Position numbers and translations under genes: made by a program | The notes under the pieces: generated by a model | Told to the model about the DNA's origin: nothing | The model's database searches: none | What the model saw: only the letters and a program-made list of their open reading frames with translations | Assembly: GCA_963556145.1 (NCBI GenBank) | Contig: OY744466.1 | Location: 5,146,001-5,210,000, forward strand | Source: Hygrocybe punicea | Taxonomy: Eukaryota > Basidiomycota > Agaricomycetes > Agaricales > Hygrophoraceae | DNA length: 64,000 nucleotides | Direction of reading: 5' to 3' | Shown here: piece by piece, positions 45,532-58,512 of the stretch | How positions within the stretch are numbered: the stretch's first letter is position 1 | Layout of the letters: every line of letters begins with the position of its first letter

Positions 45532-46921
45532 TTAAATGACCAGATCCCTCAACTCAGAACGCTTAGCCTTAATCCGTGCCAAAGCACTGTTTTTGCAAAT
45601 GGTCCGTCTCGCTGATGAATAGGCAGGAAAGATTTGGCTAGGTTGTTTTCAGCTAAAATCAGGGGAAATAGTGTATACGCGCACCGATTCCACCAGGTCA
45701 AAAGATCACCGACTTCCTGCTTCTCTTTGACATCTTCAAACAAATCCACAACAGTGCTATAAAACCTCTCGGAGTCCGTCACAGTGTCGGACCTGGAGAA
45801 AACAGGAGACGATGATAGCGCAAAACGAACCTACATGTCCATTTAGTGATGGGTTATATTTTTTCATGCTAGACTTTACCTGAGTTGCGATGTAAGCAAT
45901 TGATGGGGCAGTGACCTGAGTCATCCCATGGATACGAGCGTTACCGGATCGAGTAGCTTTCGGTTCTTTCTCAACTGAGCTGGGCGAAGTAAATGTATGC
46001 TTGTATGCCTTATAGAGTTGTCAACAATTTGTCAGTACGAGATTAAAAATTGGAAAGTCACCGAAACCAGAAGGGCACTTCGAAATAGCCCGTTCCATGG
46101 ATCTTCAGGATCATAATTATACCCACTGTACAAAAAGATAGGCCATTGGTCACCCGAAACTGCCATTTCGCCACTCTGCAATTTCTCCTTGACCCTGAGA
46201 AGAGAAATCATTGGAGTTTACACTATGACAGCAAGTACACTCACTCGGCGTTAGACCAGTCCATGCCGGCAGGGCATAGAAGGGCTCCAGTGCGTTCATG
46301 ATGGAATCCACGATCGATTTTCACGTTACGAGCCAAGGGAGGGTTCAAAGACTGGCCCCGAGGTGTAATCCAATCCAGAATTGCGCTTTTCAGGCTTTTT
46401 GTATCGTCAGACCTTGCACTGGAGACACCTTTCTGCAACTTAACGGCCTGTCAGACTCATGCATCTGTGGATTGAATACACCTACGAGATCAGCAAGCAA
46501 AGTAACCTCTTCGTCAGAGCCGTCCATCAGGCGACGTTCGAGGCCAGGCACCATTTGGAGGAGTTGCTCAAAGACACGATGTTCCTTTCGCTCCCTGTGG
46601 TTACATGGAATTCAGATCATCCATGTTCAATGGATTACAACGTACTCGTGTGTAAAAGTGTTCTCCAGCTGATCTGCAAGTTCTCCCATGCGAAGGATTC
46701 CATTCATTAAAAGAGCATTAACTGAACACAAAGCGTGAATGGTCCGCCCAAAATGCCTCCCATGATGGACGAGTGGATCCGCCCCACAGCTATCCAGATG
46801 GTTTAGTTGGACAGATAAGACTGGAAATGTTAACGTACGCTTTCTTCCTTGGGCCAAGTTGCAAAGCTCCCTTCCTTTTGCGACCAGTGGTATTATCGTC
46901 AGAGTGATTTCCATCAGACAT
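45532..46921 (-). CDS. DUF6698-like mushroom protein, eight exons, 347 residues
   Basis: Exons 46921-46839, 46789-46646, 46594-46486, 46438-46245, 46194-46062, 46008-45880, 45830-45685 and 45637-45532 sum to 1044 nt with an unbroken frame and GT-AG introns of about 47-53 bp. Start: MSDGNHSDDNTTGRKRKGA. Diagnostic stretches are KGVSSARSDDTKSLK, DWITPRG, GFHHERTGALLCPAG, GDQWPIFLY, DPEDPWNGL, TVTDSERFYSTVVDLFED and WWNR, ending QIFPAYSSARR. From memory this is the Agaricomycete family Pfam calls DUF6698; function unknown, and members are often multi-copy near transposons. Nothing in the frame is broken, so it may be expressed. The last intron uses a more distal acceptor (CCTAG at 45638-45642); a nearer TTTTAG would give a stop. 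Confidence 0.75.
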
Positions 46922-47768
46922 AGTTGGATGAAAGAACGAGGTCATTATTTCGTGAAGCAATGGACCCTCTTATACCCACCCTGCTTCTAAGAGCGAGACC
47001 ATGGGAAGATCAAGGAGCCGAAGTACTTGGGGTCTCGATCTTGAGATCTGTTTGGTGAAACTTCGTTCTTGCAAAACACGACCAAATTACACATAAGTGC
47101 AGATATATTGCAACATTCAGGGCATTTACCTTGCTTATTGGGAGGAGGCAGGGAGTAGGAGAGAATAATAGTTTTCATTTGGGAGGGGGAATTAATAAGT
47201 ATAAAAGGTATAATAATTTTGGGCTGTGGTCAATGCAGTTGAAGAAGGTAGATTTTGGGTTTTTTGGGAGGAGAGTTTCGGAATAAATAGGAAAACTACA
47301 TAAATCAAGACATTGGATAAAGTCAGAATCTCAAATTTTTGGGTGAATTTTGCTGGTGACCTTGCAAGCAACTGAAGGTAATTATTCTATTTATTTTTTT
47401 GCAGGCATGGTATATGACGATTTCTTTCACTATGCACACGCTAGGACTAACAAGCCCAGTACTGAAACCGGGATTTAGTTTGGTTCCGTGACTCAGTCAC
47501 ATGGGAGTACTGATCTAATACTATGGAGGCAGCCTGAGACCATACGACAACTTGGAGAAACTCTCAAGATCTCATAACTATTGATATATCAAAAAATGTA
47601 TTGCGCAAACATATAGATTCATCATATATATTAGTCTTTTCCCTCAGTATCTTCGTTACTTCCCCCATGCACGACTACTACGAAAAAGTATATCTACTGA
47701 AGAAAAACTGAGAGTAAATACTAGAGAAATATATAACATGTGGGAGTACTTGCCTCAGTTTAACGTGT
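46922..47768. other. No supported gene
   Basis: AT-rich intergenic DNA between two minus-strand genes. It holds the presumed promoter of the gene starting at 46921 (no clear TATA) and the 3' flank of the gene ending at 47769. No repeat is obvious. Confidence 0.5.
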
Positions 47769-48137
47769 TTAAACCCGGCGGGTTAGCCTATTCCATCCGA
47801 TCGCCAAGATAGCGGCGAGAAAGAGAATTCGCTTGAGCGACGAAAGGACGCGAATAATGCTTTAGAAAAGTATGTCAATCAATCACAACGTCATCAATAA
47901 TAGTCCACGAACTCACTGTAGAAGAGTCCGAGCGCGTTTCCTACAGAAGACCACCAAGATCTTGAAAAGAAGGCGCAGAACGCGGAAGTTCGTGCCGCGG
48001 GCAGGCACGCTGGGGGGGTTCGCGCCTTGACCATTGTAGTGGTAGTGGTAGTGGGTGTGGGTGTGGTAGTAATTGTTAATGATGTCTCGGCCAACGTCGT
48101 TGAAGCTGCTGTTTGGGATGGTGGTGTGGTGGGCCAT
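47769..48137 (-). CDS. Small two-exon protein, 103 residues, one hydrophobic segment
   Basis: Exon 48137-47917 and exon 47859-47769 are joined by a 57-bp intron with GTGAGT donor and AAAG acceptor (312 nt). It begins MAHHTTIPNSSFNDVGRDII followed by a His/Tyr-rich stretch (NNYYHTHTHYHYHYNG). 'NSSFNDVGRD'-type openings are common in mushroom NLR-like and short orphan proteins. The C-terminus is basic and hydrophobic (LFLAAILAIGW), suggesting a membrane helix. Function unknown. Confidence 0.5.
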
Positions 48138-48263
48138 AATTAAGGACATAGTGCGGGGAGCAAATAAATTTACTCTCGGGGTATATTCGTCTTGACGATA
48201 GCAGCAACATCTTATGGAGCCGCTGCGATGGCGCAAAGCGCAGTCCATTGTCACCGCAGAAAA

Positions 48264-51200
48264 TCAGCGGGGGTGGACTTTGCGCCCAGAATACACAGGA
48301 TTCAAGGGTGCTTGAATCAAATGTGGGAATGGTTGAGCTGATAAAAATGCCGGGTCATATTGTGCATTTATCTGGCTGTGAGGTCTGTTGTAAGGGTGCG
48401 GTAGTAGTTGGCGGAGCTCTACAGTGGGAGGGGGTGGACGACCTTGAGGGAGGAGTTCTGAGGTAGGTGGATACGGTGGAGTGAGTGCAGAGGGGCAATG
48501 GAAGGAAGTTTCCGTGGGTTGATAAGAGTAAGAACAGAGAGGTGAAACGTTACGCTGAGGTGGTAGCCCTGGGATGAGTCGTTGGGGCGTAGACGGCACG
48601 GATGGGCCAGGAAACAACAAATGCGAAGCGTGAAGGTGACCTATCCCGGGGGACGAGGTATTGTGCTGAAATGATGGCCCTGGGGCTAGTAGATGTGGCG
48701 GAGGGGGCATGTACAGGCCAGGAAAGGACAAATGCGGCATTTGACGATATCGTGCACTTGGAGGCGAAATACTATTTGTTTCAGGAAATTCTGGAATGGG
48801 TGGTTGAGACGGATAAGGACCAGGGAGGGACGAATACAACACTTGATGATCATGTGTTAATGAGGACTGAGATGGCTGGCAATCACCAGTAGGGGGAACA
48901 AGTGAGTGACGAGAAGACTCTGGATATGCGAACTGAGTTGGGAGATGATGGTTGCGTTCAATGGCATGTGGTGATGGACGGGGAAATACAATGGTTGGCA
49001 GTAAGGTGGTTTGGGGAAGTGGTGAGGCTGTGGTGTGGGCTAGGCGACTTGGACCCACCGTCACCTTCTTGGATCGTGATGTGTTTTTCTTCGCTGCCTT
49101 TGGCTTTGACACAACGTTCTGTTGGAAGGATGGCAATGTTTCAAATAGACCATGCGATAGATCGTCATCATTCTCCCCATCAGATCCATTGTCGCCTTTG
49201 GCTTTAGCTTTTGCACGCATCTTCTTGAGTTCACGGATCTGTGATGCAGCAATCCTCCGTAGTGTGTTGACCTCAGCAGGGTCTGGCTCTTGTCGGTTCT
49301 GAAGATGAACTGGTACAGCCGCCTTGATATGCTGGTAGTTATGCAGTGAGAACACATTGAGAACATATAATTTCGTTGCTCTACGGCTAAGCACACTTCG
49401 CGTTTGTGTCGTCATTAAGCGTTCTTGCAGAACCGGAATGCGTTGCACGATATTGCAAGATGATGAAATGCAGTCATGCTGCACATTGACTGCACATATG
49501 ATGTCCTACCAACAGGTCAAACACCATACATGCCACAGACTGTCAAGCAAACCTTTCCCGAAATGATCACCTCTGCATCTGAGAGTGTTAACCGGGGTGC
49601 ATCTAATTGTTCATGTAGCTCAGGAGCAAAATCCATGCGTTGAAGACAGATATGTGATGCGATGTGTTGGCTTGTCTCGAGAACGAGTATTTCATTCACG
49701 AGGGCAACGGAGTGCTGAATAACAGATGAGATTCAGGAGATCAATCGTTGAAGAAACGGAACGTACTCTACCATCACGAGGATCCTTGAACAGGGCATGT
49801 TTACCAACACGTACATCATCACCATGCAATGCTTTACAAGAGATGGCTTGTAAATATCGGTGTTGCGACGGAGGTGCCTGGAGATCTATAGTAGATGCAT
49901 GCGTTGCACGCCATGTCTTAGCTTTGCGAGAATTGGTCGGGCCACAGGACATGGCCGGCAACATAGCCATTCCTATCAAAGTTCTCAGGAGGCAGCACTT
50001 GAACAATATACAAGATATTATTTACCTGGCGTAATGACGTCTTCGCAAGGAAGACCAAGTAATCGAGCATGTTCAGGATGTGAATCTATGTATTCACGAA
50101 TAGCATTGCCAGCATGGACCCATTTCCTTGCGAATGTATCAAACCAGTGACCTCCAGTTGCGACGTGTTTGATAATGTCCTGAGAAGCAAATGCAATGCA
50201 AGCATCTCGGCTCGGGGCTAGACGATTGCTGAATATGCAAACGAGTCGAAATACGTGATTAAATGATTCATAACGTTCCGTTGAAAAAATTATGGCTGGA
50301 CCAAAACGGCGGATGAAAGCAGCGAGGTGCAGCAGAAAATGGAATTTGGGTTTTGAAATTAGGATGCTCGGGGCGCACTGTGCTGTGACATTCAAGAAAT
50401 CCTCAATGCACCGTGAAAGGTCAGCCTGAGATACAATTAGTATTTCCTACATGGTTAATCAAGGTAGAAATTGATTACCAGATACACTTCAATATCCTCG
50501 ATCTCTGTGTGCCACAGAAGAACAACTAGACGACCAATGACCGTCCATGCCTCCAGGACTTTTGCAGGCACAAGGTCATGGACCAGGAATGCCATGACTT
50601 GTGCGAGACTCTTGAAATGCTTGCCGATAAGGCCGCCTTTGTATCTGCAGAAGTATTCAGCATTTATCTTCGGAATATTGAGGCCGTCTGCGTCGAGGGC
50701 AGCAAGCCTGGCTTCAAACTTCGCCATCATCTTGTTTTTAGTCATGACCCAAACGGTTTGTCCCCAAAAGTACTTCACGACACCAAGGAGGATCATATGC
50801 AGGATTTCCGTTGGTGTATCTTTATGTATCTCACAGCCTTGCAATGGCCTTTGTCAGAAATGTTGTGAGAAAAACTGCTGTGCTCACCTCGAAGCCCGAT
50901 CAGTGGACTGATTGGATCACGGAGCATGTGCTTTTCCAATTCCTCCTCTAGCGTCCTTTGGATATCAGCTTCTGTTGCGTGCGCCCTATTTTTTCGCAAT
51001 TGTTTACCCATTTCGAGTAATGACTCGATCACCGATGCACAGCTCGCATCACTGATACCCGTTTCCGTTACTGACTTCTTGACCTTGTCTGTACCACCTT
51101 TTCGCGTTGATAGCCTCAACTGCTCAAGAATAGTGGCTTTCGTCTCCTCTGATGTTCGCAATTGACCGGACTTCATTCAAGGTCAGTAGCTATAGTTGAT

Positions 51201-53271
51201 GGATACAGGGAAATGTACCTTGAATAGCGAGCAGAAACCCTCATCTGACTGTTTGAATTCCTTTGTTCCACCAACCTTACACGTCCGGCAAAAAATATTA
51301 CAGTTTAGGCCTGCGTGACTACATTCTTCGGCTTGCATAGGATTATCACCTGGGAGGAAAAGAACGTAGGGAACAAGGACTTCTTCCTCGTTTTTGCAGT
51401 CCCAAGTGACGATGCCAGACTCTGCGCATTTGCTGGAAAATGTTGAGACATGGTGCATACGGCCTTCATGAGTCAATACTTACGTTATTGATTCCTTCAT
51501 CGCTCGCATCAACTCCATCGGGGCAGCATGAGGTGAAGATGTGACGAAGCGGACACAGAACTCCTTCTCAATCATCTCTCGTGGCAGGTTCGCATTTGAC
51601 ATATAAATGACGTGATGCTTGTTCCATTGCTTCGATATATTTCCTGATACATCATCCATGAAAACGAGAACCGGAACGGAATAGACCATGCGGTGGTCAG
51701 CCTTTGCACGGAGTCGATGAGGCATATGGGCCTTGAATGACGCAGAACATTCTGGCAGCCATCATGGCACCGGACACGTATAGAATTACATCTAGAACAT
51801 ACCAGAAAACCCGCACTTCAGTTCATTTGGATCCTTCTCAATATCTTGGTAATTCCGTGCAAATGTTTTGACTTTAGTAATGACCCGTGTTTCCTTCACC
51901 ACAAACCCGATCTGACAGAGTTCAATGAATTAGCTGACGAATGTGAATGTGAAATTAGCCACATACATTGGAGCATATCACTTCCCGGCCTAACGAGTAT
52001 AGTTCTTTGGGTTCTTCCCCGCGAGTGCAGTGTGGTTTGTTCCAAGTAAAAAAGTGTTCAGGGATGAAATATGATCCCGATGCCCGCTGCAACAATTCCC
52101 TGACAAAATATATCTTCTCGTCCACACGAACGGCTGGAGTCGTGACATCGAGAGGAAGATCTAAAAGCATTTTCTCGCCATTATGAACTTGTGACATCCT
52201 TGCGATATCGTGGTGAGGATAATCGGCCATGGCGAACCTTGTCAGAGGGTTTGCGTAATCCTGTTCTCAATTTCAGCTAGGTTGTACACAGATCGCCACA
52301 TGAGTAGCAAGAACCTTGGCGATAGCTTTTCCTACATCGTTTAGATAAAAAACATTTCCCGATGGCGATACCACCTTTTCAGTTGGGTGTCCTACTATCT
52401 CTTCAACACCCCGCTGGCAATCCTTGAGAGCAGCCAGCGAAGGTACATTTGGTGCTCCGAGCTCAGTGGCCCAACTGAGCACGGCTCTTTTCTGAGATTC
52501 CGAGAATCAAAGACGAGGTGAGGCAAAGAGCAGGTGTGTGGTAAACATCTGCAAGGCATAATGAGTCAACAGAAAATGCAATGGACAGATTTGACAGACC
52601 GGCATGGATGGCCACGGATATGTTGGTGACGAGATGGAGACCCGCTTTTTGGATAAATGGTGAGTAACTGGCGGTAGATCTATGTTGCCAATACTCAATT
52701 ACAGAGGTGACAGTAAGTAAATATCACGATACTTACCATGAATATTCAGCCCAAAATCATTGGCGGGCATTTCGTCGAATACAAAGAGATTATCATCATC
52801 TTCCTCGAGTTCCTCTGCAAGACGATTTAAGGGTTGTATTGAATCGGTGATTGCAATCGTGGAATCTATGGGATCCCAGAGGCTACCAAGGGGAACAGTG
52901 TCCTCATCATCCGAACTTTCTTCCATAGCGACAGTGACTTCATCATCGAGGATACCAGGAACTTCCTGCATCGTGTCATCATTACCCCAGAACTTATCTG
53001 AAGCATAAGAGGCAGAAGAATGCGAGGAAAGGCCAGAGCGTCTCAAAGTGTTTCGATGTGTGGCAATTCCCTTGTGTCATTCGATGTGCCTGTACTCCAC
53101 CTCTGGACAATCGCCCTTGTAATCCTTGGGGCAGATAAGACATTTGACGGTGCGGGAGTTTGCGATTTGGTAGAAAACTGAAAGTGATCTTTGTGAGTAG
53201 AATAATGTTGAGATGGAATGCGTACCTTGAGGGTCAAGTTGCAGTTTCAACCTTCTGGATGCTTTCGGCAT
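48264..53271 (-). pseudogene. Large Tnp2-like transposase-derived protein, disrupted
   Basis: More than ten exons can be joined by consensus introns. The order is a Cys pair at the N-terminus (VKCLICPKDYKGDC, about 53130), KAIAKDYANPLTRF (about 52260), VFMDDVSGNISKQWNKHHV (about 51640), FCRTCKVGG (about 51290), IHKDTPTEILHMILLGVVKY (about 50820), KFHFLLHLAAFIRRFGPAI and FSTERYESFNHVFR (50260-50340), and a Pro-rich tail to 48264. The LHMLLGV / IRRFGP / ERYESFN layout recalls CACTA Tnp2-type transposases; I regard that as an inference, since the family is usually called hypothetical. Lesions: in-frame TGA at 53077-53079 (probably a former Trp codon) and 52507-52509, and a frameshift near 49920. 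Confidence 0.7.
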
Positions 53272-53587
53272 GCGGCCTTCGCGTTCAAGTTATTGTTGAC
53301 TTGGGAGTTGACTAATCGCGTAGCAGGTCACATGTTCGTCAACCCATCTCGAATTCAGAGACGCTCGTATTTTGCACCGATGGCTCTTCATATCAGGGCG
53401 ATGGTGTGGGACATCCTATTTCGGTTTCCGTTTGTTTATCCGGCACTCTTCCTCCCAATCTCGATATTCGCAACATCGTAAGTTGTTCATGTTTAAGTTG
53501 TTGAGACTCACAACAATTTTGCTTGTTTAGCCGTTCACGTTTTCTGTAACAATACCTCAATATGACACAATTATCAGTACTCCTGTC

Positions 53588-54019
53588 ATGAAGGCCATGC
53601 AACGAGATACACAAAATTCTACTACAAGTATTCCGGTAGGGGCCCAATTTCACAATGCCATGCTCATGACTCACGTACCGCAGACTAGGAGAAAGTTTGA
53701 TATACCCTTTTTACCCCTGCCACCCGATTTCAATTTCGAGGATCGTGTTCAATGGATGGACCTTGCCGATACAATACACAACTGGCTGATTACTGAAAGG
53801 CCATACATTCGCTCAACGTTCCTGTGGAAATATGGGGCAGAAGCTTTTTGGATGGCTTTCACAGCAGCATACCCTGCTTTTCCCAGCGGCGAGTGGCCCG
53901 AATGGAACACGGAGATCCCGATGGATGGGCAGTATATTTGCGCATGGATCAGCCAGAGTGATGAAGATGAGTACAAGGAGAGTAACGGCGTTGAGGGGAA
54001 TAACGGCGCAGGAAGCTGA
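53588..54019 (+). CDS. Hypothetical protein, 143 residues
   Basis: A single open frame with balanced composition (WMDLADTIHNWLITERPYIR, FWMAFTAAYPAFPSGEWPEW) and an acidic C-terminus. No known domain. It diverges from the large pseudogene on the minus strand; the 5' limit is uncertain and upstream exons may exist between 53220 and 53500. Confidence 0.4.
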   Translation: MKAMQRDTQNSTTSIPVGAQFHNAMLMTHVPQTRRKFDIPFLPLPPDFNFEDRVQWMDLADTIHNWLITERPYIRSTFLWKYGAEAFWMAFTAAYPAFPSGEWPEWNTEIPMDGQYICAWISQSDEDEYKESNGVEGNNGAGS

Positions 54020-55264
54020 TCATCAGATTTGCGGCTCAAAGAGACAATGACTAAGCCGGCTTTTGGACATTTATGCCAGTTTTATGGATTTTGTATTCAC
54101 GAGCTGCGGCAGTATGAAGTGCCATATTATTTTATCTCCGTTCCGCAGAGAAATGTGGGGCAACGTACAGATAGTTTCCTTATCGCGCGGGAGCCAATCC
54201 TTGACAGCAATCACCGCAGTGCCGAGTAGGGCTTCTTTTGAGGCAGATTTGATGTGAAACAGTTTAATCATGATTTCGGATCCGAAGTAAATGTAGCCCA
54301 GCCTATAGAAGAATGAAAACTCCCAATGTTTGGCCTGGTGTCAATGTAACTCTTTGCTTGCCTGGCAAAATACTGCCGGGACCTGAGGTCGCGGATATGT
54401 GGTTCGTCTGAAAAGGCGGTGGCCAGCGCCAGAAGCACATTGTGAAGCATTTGAGAGTGGGGAGCGGTTTTTGGTGGAGGTAGTGCAGAACCTTTGGTCC
54501 AGTAAATTTCCCCCTGAGAACCTGGCACCGTGCCAAACTTTGTTCATGATCTGAAAAAGAACAGCACAAACTTTGGAACATACTGTGGTGACTTTGCGTC
54601 CAGTGTCGAATACAAGCTTGACAATGGCAGCTCAACCGGTTCCTGCCCACTTCCTGCTTCACATCCATGAGAGCCGTAATTTTCAGCCGGAGGTCTTTGT
54701 ATCTAGAAGAGAGACAATGTTCGCATTTGAGGTGAGGTAAGGTTGCCTAGATCCAGCATCAAGAATACCCACTCTCTGTGTCAATTGACGCACCCTCCGG
54801 CAGCGATTTATCGGAAGAGCCAATGAAAAAAAATAAAACAAAAACACACACACCTCACGCAGACAATTCAGCAATCGACTACAATCGCTTTCCGGCCTAC
54901 GTGAGGTATGCACCAATTAGTAACGCCAATGGTCATGAGGTCACTGATATCGACATGACCCACTTATTCTTTTGTCCTGGATCGCCTTTCTCTTCTGTTC
55001 ATGGGATGCATCCCGGTACCGGCAGGGGTGCTGGTACTGGTACTGGGCCTGGTCCTCGCATGGTTACCGGTGCTGGTGCCAGTGCCGGTGTTGGTATCAG
55101 CGCTGGGCTCCGAGTCATACTTGCCTTAGAAGTTCAAGTTGATAAACCACACATAACTTGAAAGTCAGGAGACGGATGATCAATTGGACATTCAAATTTT
55201 TCCATATGTAAATTGTGATCGCTATTTTCAAATCAATATAAAAGGAACCGGGTGCAACATATAT
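54020..55264. repeat. Gene-poor stretch with a GGTGCTGGTACTGG minisatellite
   Basis: 55014-55110 contains irregular GGTGCTGGTACTGG / GGTGCCAGTGCCGG units of the kind that flank the ISWI and Cdc73 fragments further right. A frame at 54778-55161 reads through the repeat (TGRGAGTGTGPGP) but has no domain. No other feature is seen. Confidence 0.6.
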
Positions 55265-58200
55265 TTAATTCATAGGCGGTGTTTGGAAATCACGATTAGA
55301 TGCCCAGGAAAACCGCCAAGAAATTGGACGATGAGAAGAACCTGTGGCACCAGCCACCTGCAACATGTACTCATGTGCTGTCGAGCACAAACCTAAACGA
55401 TGTCGGTATGGGCCTTGTAAGCGAATGGGGAGTGTGATTTTACCAGAATTCCTGAGATATCATGAGATAATAGGAAGAACTTGGATCAAAGTTTTCTTAC
55501 CAAGCCGTGGCACCTTTCTGGTACCCCTGGAAACGCTGAATGGTCAGGAGGCGATCATCGGCAAGGAGATTAGCATGGTCGTAGAATGTCTTGAAAGTTG
55601 GCCCAAGGGTTTGCTTCCTGAGTGGGATGCCTTTTAATACACCTGTCTCCCAGCTCTTGATGCAGGCAGCTAACTGGTCGGGATGTCAGCGTATCATGTA
55701 CGAGATACAAATTGAAAAATGTACATGGCCAGCAATATATGGAGGTCCATAAATGGGTATGATTCCTTCCGCGGCCCATTCGAGGCCGATGGGATCGTCG
55801 TCGTCTGCACCTGACTGACCAGTTCCAAAAAAGACTACACTCTGAGCTCGTTGAAAGATTGGAGTGTTGAAATGAGCCACAATGTTACCCTGGCAAGATG
55901 TCGTGAGCAGGCTCTCATTGAATGTGACAAATAAGAACGAACCGAACAAACAACGTGAACATAAGACGCATTGGGATCACTCAAGTAGCCAGTAGCTAAC
56001 CATTGTACTTCTGTAGGTTCTAGGCAACTGAAGCCCAAATTGTCGTGTGCACTGTTGTCGGAGGTAGTCCCTGAAATAATCCTCATCACCTTATTTTTGT
56101 CATTGAGGCGCCTGCGGGCTGCAGACTTTCTCAGGATTCCGACCATGTCGTGGATTGTATAGCCTATGGAAAGACTATAAGAGAAATTTTGTAACTCAGT
56201 CAAGACGGTTACCTTCTTCAACGCCATCCGGATTAGCAACTTTGTTGTTAAGCGCTTTCTCTAAAAGGGTCAAACAGATCTCTTCGGTCATGTTGATGAA
56301 GGCCAGTTGAATAATGCGGATGTGCTGGAATCGCAGAGCCTTTTTTACGACTTTAAGCCAACGCCGAAGGCCCAAGGAATTCAAGTCTTCAAGCGTTTCA
56401 AATATTACCTTCCGCGAAGATGGGCCTGATGTCAACTTGAAAGGAGCAGGAGCGGCAGAAGGCGGGAGAGTTTCATGATTGTTTTTGTTAGTGTCACCAT
56501 CGGTAGCCTCGCGACTATGGGTAGGTGTCTGGATCTCAATGGGAGCGACGGTGTAAACCATTGGGGCTTTGTGTACGTGTGTATGGGAGCTCTCAGAACT
56601 GTGAACGGCATGGGAGCCGTCATCATGAGTATCGGAACGATTAACATGAAGAGGACCATACCTAGCTGCATGTACCGGGGGGCTGTGTGCTTGGAAGTTG
56701 CCCAAGTCAACCGCGCTGCTATGGCCGTCAACAGCCTGGGGGGCATTGGGGCGGTTTAATTCGGCAGGGGCATGGTTCTGTGTTGACTGGTACACTTCGG
56801 AGTGGTAAACGTCAAAGCAATTGGAGTGGGCATCGTAAATATCAGCTGGAACGGCTGGGGACCTCATAAGGTCATTCGGATTGACGAAAATGCTGCAGTC
56901 GAAGCCATCATTAACATCCATCGAATAATCTGACTGCTCGGTGTCAGGATGAGTTTGGACATCAGCATCGGGGCTGGCCTCGTAAAAATCGAGGCTATTG
57001 GGCCCGAGCAAAGTGCTGCGGCCATCCGCTGCTAGTGGGGTATCATATGCACGGAAGTTACTCCTGCTCATACGATCGCTGTCCGCTTGGGTATCTAGGG
57101 CCTGGAATTGACGCATGTCGAGGCTGTCAGCGCAAGCAGGATGGTTGGCAAGGACGTTGAAACCGTTAACGCCCGAGGAATCATTGCAATGATTAGGCCA
57201 CATTGGAGAGTCGTATGTGTGGAAGTGATTGGTGTCCAGACAAAGATGGGTATCCGGTATTTGGAATTGATGCGCGTCGAAGCTTTCAGCGCAAATATGG
57301 TTGTTGGAAGGGATGCCGAAATCCTTCAACCCGATAGAATAATGCTCCTGCCAAGTCGAAGAGGTGTACTCCCAAAGATTATTGGTGTGGATGTGACCGT
57401 CACTACCAGCCTGAACATCAGCCTGAACTTCGGTGTGGGCCTGATAATTATTGGCGCCAATAAAAGTATTATCGACATCCACCGGGGTATCTGACATTTG
57501 GAATTGATGTGCGTCAAAGTTCTCAGCGCAAGCATGGCTGTTGGAAGGGACACCAAAATAGCTAACACCCATGGCCCGCCAAAGTGGAGAGGCGCACTCC
57601 TTGGCGTCGGCATGACTGTCACCACCAGCATGAACGTCAACGTGGGCCTTGTAATTATTGACTTCAACAAAAAAACTGTCATCTTCCACTAGGGTATCCG
57701 TCGTCTAGAATTGACGTGTTTCAGCACTGAAAAGCTGTTGAAACGGATGCTAAATTGTCAATGCTCACTGGCACGGAATCACGTTCCCACATTAGACAGT
57801 CTGAGTCGTACACCTGGAGATGTTTGGCATTGGTTCGAGCATGGATATGAGCATGGTCCTCGTAACCATGGGCATTCCAGTCACTGCCAACGCCCATGGA
57901 ATCACGTTCAAGTTCATGATACATTGGGGAGTCGCCTGCTGGGATGTTGTTAGTGTCGGTGCAAGCATAGCTACCAGCCTAGACCAAATTACCATTGCCA
58001 TCCACCACCAGTGAGGTCTTGGAATTACACAGTTTGAAGCGATGATCATCGATGCCGTATGTGATGCTTGGCTCGGACTCCAGAAAATTTTCAAGGTTGC
58101 CCTGTCATGGTGGTCGGTGCGATGCAACAAATTAGATATGAACAAGTATGAATTTCCCTCGTACCGTTGCAATGTCTATTTCACTTCCACAGGATTCCCA

Positions 58201-58512
58201 TTGACCCACTGGCAGCCGGAATTCGGTGTTGGACTGGGACCACTGTGACTGCAATGTTTGGTCAGATGCGAGGGGAGATGTGAATGATGTGTCCGTAGGC
58301 TTTGACATCTGTGGTGGGGTCGCTGAAAAGGTTCTTTTTGAGCCGAACTTGATAAATTCAAGGTTCAGTTTTTTCATAAAGTTTGAAACGGCCTCTTCAA
58401 GTTCATCTTTAGTACCGTACGCGGTCCGATCAACGAGAAAGTGCACCATTCCGAGATCATAGATCATGAGGTAATCCGAGTCATGATTTCTCCAGAATTC
58501 ATAGGATAACAA
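55265..58512 (-). pseudogene. Seven-exon uncharacterised mushroom protein with one nonsense codon
   Basis: Exons 58512-58165, 58101-57769, 57704-56213, 56163-55943, 55889-55725, 55673-55501 and 55451-55265 sum to 2919 nt in one frame with consensus introns of 49-65 bp. One TAG (57979-57981, probably a former CAG) breaks exon 2. No upstream ATG is certain; the first in-frame Met is in YLMIYDLGMVH. The long third exon holds three diverged repeats of about 66 residues (FDAHQFQ-x-DT motif). The C-terminal part is well ordered: GFSCLEPTEVQWLATGY, VVFFGTGQSG, LEWAAEGIIPIYGPPY, WETGVLKGIPLRKQTLGPTF, RFQGYQKGATAW and SSHRPISWRFSWASNRDFQT. No function is known to me. If the TAG is a sequence error the gene is intact. 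Confidence 0.65.

Noticed and set aside
57108..57692. Forward frames opposite the 55-58 kb gene
   Set aside because: Antisense shadows of the repeat-containing third exon; the minus frame has consensus introns and an ordered C-terminal domain.
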